From M3007 sp964484205 (GTDB lineage Bacteria; Bacteroidota; Bacteroidia; Chitinophagales; Saprospiraceae), in contig CAZAEZ010000016.1 of the NCBI GenBank assembly GCA_964484205.1, positions 52,147 to 116,146 of the forward strand: 64,000 nt of DNA, in the 5' to 3' direction. The notes beneath the pieces are model-generated. The model was not told the origin of the DNA, did no database searches, and worked only from the letters and a program-made list of their open reading frames with translations. Position 1 is the stretch's first letter. Each line of letters begins with the position of its first letter. Below are positions 34,321 through 42,689 of the stretch, piece by piece. The position numbers and the translations under genes are program-made.

Positions 34321-36028
34321 AATTTTTCGCATATTTCCGCTTCCGCCGCCAAAAAAACACCGCTCCGAACACCCCTAAAAATACCAGCGGAAGTCCCAGG
34401 TTAAGCGCCTGCCAAAATGTTTTTTCCTCCCGGGCGCGCACCGTATCGAGCAGGCGAAGTTTTACTTCCTTGGAGCGGGCCTCGATCACACCGGTGGCGT
34501 CGATGAGATATTCCACGGCATTCAGCAGGAGTTCCTTGTTGGCATAGGTGCTGTTTTCATAGCGGTTGAAACCCAGGGGCAACCATTCCTTGTTTTCGCG
34601 GTTGCGGATGAAGTTGGCGGCCACGTCGCCGTCGCTGATCACGACCATGCGGTTGTCGGGCACGCTGGCGTTCCGGAATTCGAGGCCCACCTGTTTCAAA
34701 CCGGTCAGCATATCCTGCGATACGCGGTTTTCAAAATTTGAAGAAAAAACACCCTCGAGCAGCACGCCAACGGTTTGCGGCCCTTTATTGAAATTCTCCG
34801 GATTGAGTTCGGAACGCACGATTCCAAAGTTTAACTCCATCGGACTGAATTGCAGGCGGCTGTACCGGCTGCTTTGCAACAACACCGTTTTTCGAACCGG
34901 CGTTTTGGTCCGGATCGTGTCGATGGACGAGCAGAATTTCAATTCCACGCGATCGAGATTTTTCACCACCGGATGGCGGCCTGTGGCGCGCACGGCGGGG
35001 TGGTATGGCCAGGGGAAAAGCTGAAATTGCGGGGCATTGCCAACGACACCCACCTGGAGGGGTATTTTGCTGCATTCGATGTCGAGCACCAGGTCGGGCT
35101 GAATGCGGACACCGTATTTGAACAGCATATCTTCAATGTTGAGCGGATAGTCGACCGGGTAAAAGCGCGGCTGTTTGGTCAGGCTGTCGAGGCTGGCATT
35201 GAGGCGGTCTACCAGCCAGAGCACCTTGCCCCCTTGCATGATGAACTGGTCGATCTTGAATTTATCGCGTTCCGAAAACGGCCTGCGGGGTTTGGCCACA
35301 ACCAGCAGTTGGCAGACGTTGGGGTCGATTTGAATGACCGAATCCAACACAATGCGGTCGGTATCGTAAAACTGGTGCAGGCTGCGTTCCAGGTCGATGG
35401 TTTCGAGTTCGTCGAGTTCGCCATGGCCCCGGGTGAACAGGATGGCGGCCCGGTTTTCGGCCTGAAGTTTTTTGATGGCATTGGCAAATTTGTACTCCAG
35501 CAGGCTGACCGAGTTGTTGACCACTTCATCGGGCATGAGTGTGGGCGACTGGTTTTCCAGCAAATTAACCACCACTTTGCGCTGCCCGTAGTTGAACACA
35601 GCCACCGGGTAGATCAGTTGCTGTTTGCTTTCGCCTTGCTCGTTCACGCGCAGGTTGACCGGTGCAATGCCGTCTTCAAGCAGGGCTTTTTGGCGGGCTT
35701 TGATGTCGTCGGTGCTGCCCTCGAGCGGATCGAGAAACTGGTAGTCGATGTAGCCGGTCACGGAGCGGAAATCGTCGAGCATTTCGCGGGTGGCCGTTTG
35801 CAGGCGTTTAAAGCCTGCGGGAAACTCGCCTTGCAAAAGTACCTGCACATAAATGCGGTCTTCCAGTGCGCTCAACATTGCCTTGGTGGGTTTGGTGAGC
35901 GTGAATCGCTTTTCCTCGGTGAGGTCGAGGTGGGCGTAAAAACTGTTGGCTATAATATTGACAAACAGGATAATCCCGCAAAACAAACCAAATTGCAGCA
36001 AAGCCTGAGATCGTTGCGAACGCGCCAT
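34319..36028 (-). CDS. gldG: Gliding-motility protein GldG
   Basis: 569 aa. One N-terminal membrane helix (FGLFCGIILFVNIIANSFY), then the ABC-type-uncharacterised/GldG domain (TLTKPTKAMLSALEDRIYVQVLLQGEFP; ENQSPTLMPDEVVNNSVSLLEYKFANAIKKL), and a C-terminal membrane helix (LNLGLPLVFLGVFGAVFFW) followed by basic residues. GldG partners the permease GldF and ATPase GldA in an ABC-type complex needed for gliding in flavobacteria. gldF is not adjacent here: the neighbours are a convergent TonB receptor and a vWA-like gene. A TATCTTTG box (36051-36058) lies 22 bp upstream. Confidence 0.9.
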   Translation of the reverse strand: MARSQRSQALLQFGLFCGIILFVNIIANSFYAHLDLTEEKRFTLTKPTKAMLSALEDRIYVQVLLQGEFPAGFKRLQTATREMLDDFRSVTGYIDYQFLDPLEGSTDDIKARQKALLEDGIAPVNLRVNEQGESKQQLIYPVAVFNYGQRKVVVNLLENQSPTLMPDEVVNNSVSLLEYKFANAIKKLQAENRAAILFTRGHGELDELETIDLERSLHQFYDTDRIVLDSVIQIDPNVCQLLVVAKPRRPFSERDKFKIDQFIMQGGKVLWLVDRLNASLDSLTKQPRFYPVDYPLNIEDMLFKYGVRIQPDLVLDIECSKIPLQVGVVGNAPQFQLFPWPYHPAVRATGRHPVVKNLDRVELKFCSSIDTIRTKTPVRKTVLLQSSRYSRLQFSPMELNFGIVRSELNPENFNKGPQTVGVLLEGVFSSNFENRVSQDMLTGLKQVGLEFRNASVPDNRMVVISDGDVAANFIRNRENKEWLPLGFNRYENSTYANKELLLNAVEYLIDATGVIEARSKEVKLRLLDTVRAREEKTFWQALNLGLPLVFLGVFGAVFFWRRKRKYAKN

Positions 36029-36050
36029 GGAGTCGAAAAATTAGTTTGGG

Positions 36051-36058
36051 CAAAGATA
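36051..36058 (-). promoter_or_regulatory. Probable -7 box of gldG
   Basis: TATCTTTG on the minus strand in the 33-bp gap between the vWA-like gene and gldG, so gldG can be transcribed separately. Confidence 0.45.
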
Positions 36059-36061
36059 GAA

Positions 36062-37645
36062 TCAAATCCTGGACACCTGAATAAACTTGCCCCGGCTCAC
36101 CCGGTACTTGTAGTGTCCGATGGTGATGGTGGCGCCGTCGGCCAGTTGGGCCAGGTCGTCGATGTCCTGTTCGATGGTGTGAATACTGCCCTTGGTTTTG
36201 TAGGCGATCTCCAGGTAATTTTCGTTCACGCCACCCTCGGTTCCGCACAAAACGATATGCACCGGCACCTTCAGGCCGATGAGCAAGGCCATGTCGCGCA
36301 CGTCGCTGTAGTTATCGGCAATGAGGACGAGTTCGTCCAGGCCCTTCATTTTGCTCAAGCCCAGCAGCAGCGCTTCCAGGTCGTTTTCCGGGCCATCGCC
36401 GCCATTGCCTGCCCGGGCGGTTTCATGCATGGTCTGGAGCAGTTTTTCCATGTCGGCTTGCTCCGTGAAATACAACCCGCCGGTTTGGCCGACGATCTTT
36501 TTATCGTCGGGTGTGGCATCGCCGTCGTTAAAAAATATGTACTGGTTTTCTTCCCCCTGCACGAGTTGGAGGGCATGCCAGAGCACCACCTGGTCCATGT
36601 AGGGCGACATGCTTCCGGTAAGGTCGGTCACGATCACCTTGTGTTTCCAGTGTTCGCGCATGCGGTAGAGCGTGGCTTTGACCGCTTCGCGGGTTTTTTC
36701 AAAATAAATCGGATCGCGGGCAATGGCTTCGCGTTCGCGGGCGCTACGCCGCTCGATGCGTTTTTTAATGGTATCCATCGGGGCGCCAAAACTGAGCTGG
36801 TGTAAAAAAGCAATTTCGTCGTTTTTGCTGTTCAGTTGGTTCAGCGAGTCGAGTAGCCGTTGTTCGCGGTACAGCGAATCGCGGATAAACGCCTTTCGTT
36901 CGCGCTCGGCCTTGCGTTTGAGTAGGGCTTTGGCGCCGATGGTGTTGAAGGTAATGGTCATTTCACCGGCCATGTCGTGGTTGGGGATGTCGTAGCATTT
37001 CAGTTTGGGGTAAAACTGCGTGCTGAAACAGTAGCTCGCACCCTTGGGCAGCATCAAAGCCGCCCGGCCGCGGGCGTTGGTCACGGCCACGTATACTTTG
37101 TTCGATTTGCTATCTGCGAAAAACAGCACTTCGCCATCCAGCGGTTTATCATCGAGGTCGAGAATTTTTGCCTGCAGCAAAACCCGCTCGCGGGTTGGGG
37201 TTTGGGCAACCGAAACAGTTTGGAAAATGCTGTCGTTCCGGGTTTCCTCGGTAAATTTTGTGGCCAGGTGGGTGATGCTGATGGCATCGCGCAGGTAGCT
37301 GTCTTTGGGTTCACGGAACGTTTCGATGCCCACTTCGTCGCCGGCATCAATGCGGTACTCGTGGTCGTTGGGCACCAGGAAATACACTTCGCCAAAGTTG
37401 CCGGTATACCCCTGCCAGACCTTGCCGGTTTGGGTTTGCAAAACCCGGACATCGAGATCGGGGATTTTGCGGCGCGCCAGGTCGTACACGGTTATTTTTA
37501 ACAAGGCCAGCGTCTTGGTGGGCGCTGCTTTGTCGCCGCGGTGCCAATGTTCGCGGGTGGTGTCGGGTTGTGGTGTTGGGTTGTTTTTTTGGGCAAAAAA
37601 TAGGGTAGGGGATAAAAAACAGGAAAGGAGGATCAGGTGCTTCAT
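36062..37645 (-). CDS. Secreted protein with C-terminal von Willebrand A-like domain
   Basis: 527 aa from the ATG at 37645 (signal peptide MKHLILLSCFLSPTLFFAQ). Residues about 45-230 hold two carboxypeptidase-like/Ig-fold segments (LLKITVYDLARRKIPDLDVRVLQ; LLQAKILDLDDKPLDGEVLFF). A charged helical stretch follows (KRKAERERKAFIRDSLYRE), and from about 330 a vWA-like fold with VIVTDLTGSMSPYM as probable MIDAS metal site (Asp-x-Thr-x-Ser rather than Asp-x-Ser-x-Ser). A role in surface assembly or in binding a partner is possible. It is directly upstream of gldG on the same strand (33 bp), so a link to gliding or T9SS is plausible but unproven. Confidence 0.75.
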   Translation of the reverse strand: MKHLILLSCFLSPTLFFAQKNNPTPQPDTTREHWHRGDKAAPTKTLALLKITVYDLARRKIPDLDVRVLQTQTGKVWQGYTGNFGEVYFLVPNDHEYRIDAGDEVGIETFREPKDSYLRDAISITHLATKFTEETRNDSIFQTVSVAQTPTRERVLLQAKILDLDDKPLDGEVLFFADSKSNKVYVAVTNARGRAALMLPKGASYCFSTQFYPKLKCYDIPNHDMAGEMTITFNTIGAKALLKRKAERERKAFIRDSLYREQRLLDSLNQLNSKNDEIAFLHQLSFGAPMDTIKKRIERRSAREREAIARDPIYFEKTREAVKATLYRMREHWKHKVIVTDLTGSMSPYMDQVVLWHALQLVQGEENQYIFFNDGDATPDDKKIVGQTGGLYFTEQADMEKLLQTMHETARAGNGGDGPENDLEALLLGLSKMKGLDELVLIADNYSDVRDMALLIGLKVPVHIVLCGTEGGVNENYLEIAYKTKGSIHTIEQDIDDLAQLADGATITIGHYKYRVSRGKFIQVSRI

Positions 37646-37735
37646 GTTGGTGCGTTGCGTTTGCAAAAACGGTGTTTCAGAAAACGCAAGGCAGCCGGGC
37701 AGGATTTTATTTTGGAGAGAGGGAATTAAATATAA

Positions 37736-37814
37736 AACCTGTCAGGTCGAATTTGCACCTAAAAACCCGCGCCGATGACGCGGGTTTTTAGGTGCAAATT
37801 CGACCTGACAGGTT
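37736..37814. terminator. 79-bp near-perfect palindrome (AACCTGTCAGGT family, copy 2)
   Basis: Two perfect 36-nt arms around a 7-nt spacer (CCGATGA). Ends AACCTGTCAGGT are identical to those of 12198-12275, then an AATTT block and a core stem AAAAACCCGCG / CGCGGGTTTTT that can terminate transcription in either direction. It lies between two minus-strand genes, 9 bp after the stop of the YdjM-like gene. Confidence 0.85.
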
Positions 37815-37822
37815 AGGGAGAC

Positions 37823-38473
37823 CTACCGCGCTTCCCGGTTTTTATCCACCCAATAGGCCCAGAGCACCAGCAACCACTGCGCATGGCCGGCAATGGCGAT
37901 AGACTTCACGTCGGGCGGGGGCGGGCCGAACAGGTTGGCGCCGTAGGTTACCAACAGGAAGGTCACCAAACCCCAAAGCGCATACACCCCGGCGGGTTTG
38001 ATCGCTTTGGTATGGCGCAGGTAAATCCAAAGCCCCGCAACAAAAAGCAGCACTTCGACGACTACCGTACCGACCAGGGAATTCCACAGGCCCAGCCCAA
38101 ATACCGGGGTGTCGGCGAAGCTTAACGGCAGGTCGGGCCGGTGCACGATCAGGTCGATAAACCAGTGGCTGGCCACGCAGGCGCCCAAAACCAGGGCTGC
38201 TTTAGGTTGCTTGTTCAACAGGTAATAAACCCCGCCGATCAGTACGGCCCAAACACCGGCCATGAGCAGGCTGTGGGTATAGGGGTAGTGCACAAAATCG
38301 AGCGGCGTGACGGCCGTAATACCGGGCCGGATCTCAACGCGCTCCATGCCCAGCAACAACAGGCTGGGCCAAAGCAGATCGACAAATTGTACGGCAAAAA
38401 AGAGCGCGCCCAGCGAAACCCGTGGTGCGGCTGCTTTAGCGCCAAAACCAATGGCAAAGTGACCGATAAACAT
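37823..38473 (-). CDS. YdjM-like membrane-bound metal-dependent hydrolase
   Basis: 216 aa with five to six membrane helices and conserved polar motifs of the YdjM/DUF457-type family: MFIGHFAIGF at the start, HYPYTHSLLMA in the middle and SHWFIDLIVHRPDLP later, where His and Asp residues probably bind metal. Biochemical function in this family is not established. It lies 31 bp downstream of the chaN-like gene on the same strand and may be cotranscribed; a strong palindromic terminator follows. Confidence 0.75.
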   Translation of the reverse strand: MFIGHFAIGFGAKAAAPRVSLGALFFAVQFVDLLWPSLLLLGMERVEIRPGITAVTPLDFVHYPYTHSLLMAGVWAVLIGGVYYLLNKQPKAALVLGACVASHWFIDLIVHRPDLPLSFADTPVFGLGLWNSLVGTVVVEVLLFVAGLWIYLRHTKAIKPAGVYALWGLVTFLLVTYGANLFGPPPPDVKSIAIAGHAQWLLVLWAYWVDKNREAR

Positions 38474-38504
38474 GGTTGGAATGTTTTATTCTGGTTAACC
38501 AGCA

Positions 38505-39362
38505 TTAATAAGTAGGCGTCATATCTTCATCTACGCAAATGATGAAATCTGCGCGGCCTTTGTGCTCGTCCAGCAGCTTGCTGAGATCAGCTTGTGATAC
38601 CGTACTGATGGTGGCGTACTGCAACGCTGGTTTTTGTTGTTGCAAATACCACAATATGCCTTCGTAATTGTCGGAATGGTATGCGCCGTTGAAATGCAGA
38701 AAAAGGCTGCCCGGCTTGAAATATTTCAAAATAAAATGTGCCATGGTGGCGTCTTTGCAGGCCTGGGCTTTTGGGTAATTTTCGCTGCCGTGCATGCTGC
38801 CCATCATGGTGAGCATGTTTTTGTAACCCGGGAGTTCCGCGTCGTATGCCATTGGCAGTGGCGCGATCCATGATTTTTCCTGTTCCGACAGGCTGTCCAA
38901 CGCGGCGAAGCCGTCGTAAGCCACCTTCGATGCGTAGCGGCGGGGGATATTGGTCGCCGCAAAAGGTAAATTATTGTCCTTGGCAAAATTGACCAGTGGC
39001 GCGTAGTCGGTTTTGTGATTTTTCCACAACCGGGCCAGAGTGTCCAGTCCTTTGGCATCAATTTCTCCACTCAGGTAGCGGTTTAGGGCTTCCTGGTTAT
39101 CGGTTTCGAGCATCTCGGCGCCCAGTACCAGCGACCGTTGGTTGTGCAGATCGCGGCACAATTCCAGCTGCAACCAATGGGCAATTGCATTGTTGTGATA
39201 TTCACCGAACAACACGATGTCTTTGCTTTGCAGTTGGCGCACCATTTTTGCATAGCTGACCTGTTTGCCTTTTGGCGTGTAAATGACGTAGGCCGGTTTT
39301 TTCTGTGCAAAGGCGAAGAGGGTGAACAGTAGTAGAAAAAAGGTGAGAATAAGTTGCTTCAT
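38505..39362 (-). CDS. ChaN-like haem-binding/Tiki-superfamily protein
   Basis: 285 aa with signal peptide (MKQLILTFFLLLFTLFAFAQ). It has the ChaN/Tiki-fold motifs VLFGEYHNNAIAHWLQLELCRDL (acidic and His residues of the metal/haem site), LGAEMLETDNQEALNRYLSG, and GSMHGSENYPKAQACKDATMAHFI. ChaN of Campylobacter binds haem at the outer membrane, while related Tiki proteins are proteases; which applies here is unknown. The ATG at 39362 is certain. First gene of a probable pair with the YdjM-like gene. Confidence 0.82.
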   Translation of the reverse strand: MKQLILTFFLLLFTLFAFAQKKPAYVIYTPKGKQVSYAKMVRQLQSKDIVLFGEYHNNAIAHWLQLELCRDLHNQRSLVLGAEMLETDNQEALNRYLSGEIDAKGLDTLARLWKNHKTDYAPLVNFAKDNNLPFAATNIPRRYASKVAYDGFAALDSLSEQEKSWIAPLPMAYDAELPGYKNMLTMMGSMHGSENYPKAQACKDATMAHFILKYFKPGSLFLHFNGAYHSDNYEGILWYLQQQKPALQYATISTVSQADLSKLLDEHKGRADFIICVDEDMTPTY

Positions 39363-39551
39363 AATTTATTTTCGTTCGTGTATTGCCGCTAAAGTCCTAA
39401 TATTTTTTGATCTTCTTTCTTCGAACGGGCATTATATTTTTTCTAAAAAAACCTTTGTGCGGGGTTACTTTTACAATATTTCCAACACAAAAAGGTTAAA
39501 CCTACGGCTTTGGAACACCAGCGCCGGATGAACTTTTTACGAGCATTCATT

Positions 39552-41216
39552 ATGAAACGAATACTGCTATTTCTCCTTGTTTTTGCAAGTGCTTCTATCG
39601 CTGCCAGGGGGCAGTGCGTTGCCGGAAACTGCATCGACGGCCAAGGCACTTTTGTATATCCTTCCGGCGCCAAGTATATTGGCCATTTTAAAAATGGCGA
39701 AATCCATGGCATCGGTGTCTGCTATTATACCGATGGCAGCAAGTATAGCGGAGAGTGGAAAAACCGGTTTCCCGATGGCAAAGGCACTAAAACCTATTCG
39801 GACGGAACCAAGCGCACGGGAAACTGGAAAAAAGGTAAACCTGTAGATGAAAACGGAGCACTCCTGGAAGAATATATTGCCGGAAAAGAGGAAGAAAAAC
39901 AAGACGATGGGACAAATATCCAGTCGGGCTGCCTGAGTGGCGATTGTAAAAACGGTGGCGGCATATTTGCCTACCCCGACGGCAGTAAGTTTGAGGGCAA
40001 TTTTGTCAATGGCAAATTTGAGGGGAATGGCACCTTTTATTTTGCCAATGGCGACCGGTATGTAGGCAACTTTAAATCCAATTTTCCGCATGGCTCCGGC
40101 ACGCGGTATTACGCCAATGGAAATGTTGAGGAAGGAGATTGGCGCGAAGGCGAGTTTATTGGTTCCAGTCTGATTGAAAGTGGTAAAATCGGTTGCATCC
40201 AGGGGGATTGCGCGGCGGGAAATGGCACGTACATTTTCAAAGAAGGCTCTGCTAAATATACCGGCGACTTTCAGAATGGCCAACCGCATGGCGTGGGCAT
40301 TTGCGTGTATGCGAATGGTGATCGTTACCGGGGCGAATGGGCCGATGGCGCTTTCATGGGCAAAGGCACGCTCTACCTGCACGATGGCACCGAAGTGGAT
40401 GGCTATTGGCGTGCGGGGGAATTTGTCGGCACCGAAACGCCGCTCGATTACAGCCCAGTATTTACCGAACCTGCGCCAACTCCGCCTGTAAATATCGAAA
40501 CCAAAGTCTGGGCGGTTGTAGCAGGGGTCGCATCATACGATCATATGCCGGTATTGCGCTATACGGACGACGATGCTTACCGATTTTATGCTTTCCTGAA
40601 AAGTCTGGAAGGCGGGGCGCTGCCCGATGATCAGGTTCGCATCCTGATCGATGAGGAAGCGACACGGGAAAACTTACTTGGAACCCTTCGTGAGGTATTT
40701 AGCAAAGCCGGCCCCAATGACCTGGTTATGTTTTACTTTTCGGGCCATGGCTTGAATGGATCTTTTCTTCCAATTGATTTCGACGGCTACAATAATAAAA
40801 TTACCCACGAGGAAATCGCTGCTTTGTTTAACTCCTGCAAGGCAAAATACAAATTGTGCCTGGCCGATGCCTGCCACTCGGGCAGTATCTTTGCGATGCG
40901 TTCCGGAGAAACAGAGCCTGTGCTGGTCCAATATTATAAGACACTTTCCAAATCTGTCTCAGGCACTGCGCTGATTATGTCATCCAAAGCCGATGAAACT
41001 TCATTGGAATCAGCCGGGTTGCGGCAGGGTGTCTTTAGCCATTTTTTAATCCGGGGTTTGAAAGGAGAGGCCGATAAGAACAACGACAAAATTGTTTCGG
41101 TGCAGGAGATTTATAATTTCATCTACGACAATGTGCGTGCTTATACCGGCAACCGGCAAAGCCCGGTAATCAAAGGGAACTATGATCCTGTCATGCCGGT
41201 GGCTGTTATGCGCTAA
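39552..41216 (+). CDS. Secreted MORN-repeat / caspase-family (C14) protein
   Basis: 554 aa from the ATG at 39552 (signal peptide MKRILLFLLVFASASIAARG); a start 14 codons upstream is unlikely. Residues about 22-300 contain MORN repeats (YIGHFKNGEIHGIG, YSGEWKNRFPDGKG, YVGNFKSNFPHGSG, YRGEWADGAFMGKG) in three blocks, each opened by a Cys-pair motif (CVAGNCIDGQGTF, CLSGDCKNGGGIF, CIQGDCAAGNGTY). From about 325 it is a caspase-fold domain with probable catalytic His399 (YFSGHG) and Cys441 (DACHSG). Metacaspase/C14 proteases act in signalling; MORN blocks may bind membranes or proteins. The signal peptide predicts export. A terminator follows; it is the second caspase-fold protein in the window. 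Confidence 0.9.
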   Translation: MKRILLFLLVFASASIAARGQCVAGNCIDGQGTFVYPSGAKYIGHFKNGEIHGIGVCYYTDGSKYSGEWKNRFPDGKGTKTYSDGTKRTGNWKKGKPVDENGALLEEYIAGKEEEKQDDGTNIQSGCLSGDCKNGGGIFAYPDGSKFEGNFVNGKFEGNGTFYFANGDRYVGNFKSNFPHGSGTRYYANGNVEEGDWREGEFIGSSLIESGKIGCIQGDCAAGNGTYIFKEGSAKYTGDFQNGQPHGVGICVYANGDRYRGEWADGAFMGKGTLYLHDGTEVDGYWRAGEFVGTETPLDYSPVFTEPAPTPPVNIETKVWAVVAGVASYDHMPVLRYTDDDAYRFYAFLKSLEGGALPDDQVRILIDEEATRENLLGTLREVFSKAGPNDLVMFYFSGHGLNGSFLPIDFDGYNNKITHEEIAALFNSCKAKYKLCLADACHSGSIFAMRSGETEPVLVQYYKTLSKSVSGTALIMSSKADETSLESAGLRQGVFSHFLIRGLKGEADKNNDKIVSVQEIYNFIYDNVRAYTGNRQSPVIKGNYDPVMPVAVMR

Positions 41217-41245
41217 GCAGAGAACTGCTCGTTTGAGCCGTTTTG

Positions 41246-41284
41246 AACAGGCCCTGCAGGAAATTCTTGCAGGGCCTGTTTCTG
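41246..41284 (+). terminator. Rho-independent terminator of the MORN-caspase gene
   Basis: 13-bp perfect stem AACAGGCCCTGCA / TGCAGGGCCTGTT with a 9-nt loop, 29 bp after the stop codon, followed by a short weak T-rich tail. Confidence 0.75.
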
Positions 41285-41514
41285 TTTCCCAAAGGTGCTT
41301 CCAATGATGATTCACGCGAGCGAATTGGTGTAAAAAGATTTTTTTCAAAAAAAAATTCAGAAAAAAATAAGTTTTCATTCAACAAAAATATCAAAAATAG
41401 TGTCGGCAATGCGACATAAATAAAGTCAAATATTTGTTTTTCAGTTACTTATGCAATTCAAGTTAAATGGCTCCAGAAAATCAAACTTAACAAACTACTC
41501 AACAAACTGATTTT
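41285..41514. other. AT-rich gene-free stretch with a fragment of an RNA-array unit
   Basis: No gene seen. GCGAGCGAATTGGT near 41316-41329 is also found in unit 3 of the RNA array (42427-42440), so this may be the remnant of a further unit; no promoter or terminator accompanies it. The rest is A/T-rich. Confidence 0.35.
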
Positions 41515-41684
41515 TTTGTCCTTTGGGGGCAAAACAATGTGCCGCACATTTGTATCGTTAATGAAAGCGAACGGCGGGAAACAGACAAGAAGCGGTAAAA
41601 TTCATTGACCACAGACTCTGAGACTTTTCATGAGATTATACGGGAAACCGCCGCGGCACAAACGAGTGCCGCGGTTTTTTTTTT
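41515..41684 (+). ncRNA. Candidate small RNA, unit 1 of 4 (promoter to terminator)
   Basis: Promoter-like GTCCTTT (41518-41524) and CATTTGTA 21 bp further on (TTTG 41549-41552); then about 70 nt of poorly conserved leader; the box CTTTTCATGAGATTATA (41624-41640); then the hairpin CCGCGGCAC-AAACGA-GTGCCGCGG (41651-41674) and ten T residues. Predicted transcript about 125-130 nt, starting near 41558. No coding frame is shared with the other units. Function unknown. Confidence 0.65.
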
Positions 41685-42038
41685 GCCCCTACCCATCGAA
41701 GCCTTGCCAGGCCCACGTGCTAAACGCACCAACAAATCAGACTGCTGATTACTGCTTCCGTGGCAAATAAACCAACCGGTACGCTCCTCGCAGTTAACAA
41801 AAGAAAATCCGTTGCAACCTACTTTTATTGAGATTCCTGGCTGATAAATCCGATTTTTTTAAAGCAAAAAAAGTTTTTTTCAAAAAAAACACCGTGAAAC
41901 GAAAACTTTTTTTTCAACAAAAGCAGGCCTTGGCAGTCTATTTAAAAATTTAAAAATGCTAATAATCAGCATGTTATGATTTTAATTGTCGATGTGCCCT
42001 TTAAAAGATCGCTAATTGACGCCTCAACAAACGCCATT
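41685..42038. other. Spacer between RNA units 1 and 2
   Basis: About 350 bp, A/T-rich, with no gene, promoter or repeat that I can support. CCCCTACCC-TCGAAGCCTTGCC just after the unit 1 terminator recurs after the unit 2 terminator with one difference, which shows that the duplication reaches past the terminator. Confidence 0.5.
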
Positions 42039-42207
42039 TTTTGTTCTTTGGCAGCGGTATCAATTCCTGCACTTTTGTATCGTTGATTAAAGAGAACGGC
42101 AGCGATAAGAAAGAAAACGGTAGAATCAACACCCAGTTTTGTAGACTTTTCATGAGATTATATACGGGAAACCGCCGCGGCACAAACGAGTGCCGCGGTT
42201 TTTTTTT
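42039..42207 (+). ncRNA. Candidate small RNA, unit 2 of 4
   Basis: The unit most like unit 1: GTTCTTTGG, 21-bp spacer, CTTTTGTATCGTT (TTTG 42074-42077); leader of 69 nt; CTTTTCATGAGATTATA (42146-42162); hairpin CCGCGGCAC-AAACGA-GTGCCGCGG at 42175-42198 (with one more C at the base as in unit 1), then nine T residues. The open frame running through it is not conserved in the other units. Predicted transcript about 125-130 nt. Confidence 0.65.
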
Positions 42208-42380
42208 GCCCCTACCCGTCGAAGCCTTGCCTGTTTCTGTTGAATATCTGTAGGTCAAATCGCAATTCATCAATGCAAAAACAACATTTTTTTTGTAAAT
42301 TAAGTCTCTGATAATTAATTGTTTGGGCGTATAAAATTGACGACCACGCATATTTTAGGTCTAATTGAAAATAAGAAAAG

Positions 42381-42557
42381 TGTCTTTCCGTGCAAAAGCA
42401 TGTGACCACATCTTTGTACTGTCAATGCGAGCGAATTGGTAGAAAGCGGCAGAAATACACCGGATGCATTTGACCCTTGTTTTGCGCTTTTCATGAGACA
42501 GTATAGACTTAACGGGAGGGCCGCGTTGCAAACGAGCAATGCGGCCCTCCCGCTTTT
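42381..42557 (+). ncRNA. Candidate small RNA, unit 3 of 4
   Basis: GTCTTT (42382-42387), 21-bp spacer, CATCTTTGTACTGTC (TTTG 42413-42416); leader of 71 nt unlike units 1-2; CTTTTCATGAGA (42487-42498); then a hairpin with about 17 paired bases whose stem sequence (GGGAGGGCCGC...) differs completely from units 1-2 yet stays paired and keeps the loop AAACGA (42530-42535); six T residues end it. The conserved loop with compensating stem changes is the best evidence for an RNA product. Confidence 0.65.
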
Positions 42558-42689
42558 TTGCGTAAAAATTATATTGTTGAGATATCTTGTTTTTTGGAGA
42601 TTAAATATTGGTAAAATATTGATTATTAATCTATTACTGTTTATTTTATTGAAAGACGCTCGAAAATATAAATAATTAAAACGCTAAAA
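42558..42689. other. AT-rich spacer between RNA units 3 and 4
   Basis: About 130 bp, very A/T-rich; no gene or motif seen. Confidence 0.4.

Noticed and set aside
42041..42253. Small plus-strand ORF of 70 codons across RNA unit 2
   Set aside because: It runs through the promoter and terminator of the unit and its frame is not kept in units 1, 3 and 4; from the common ATG, unit 4 stops after four codons, so neither a protein nor a leader peptide is supported.
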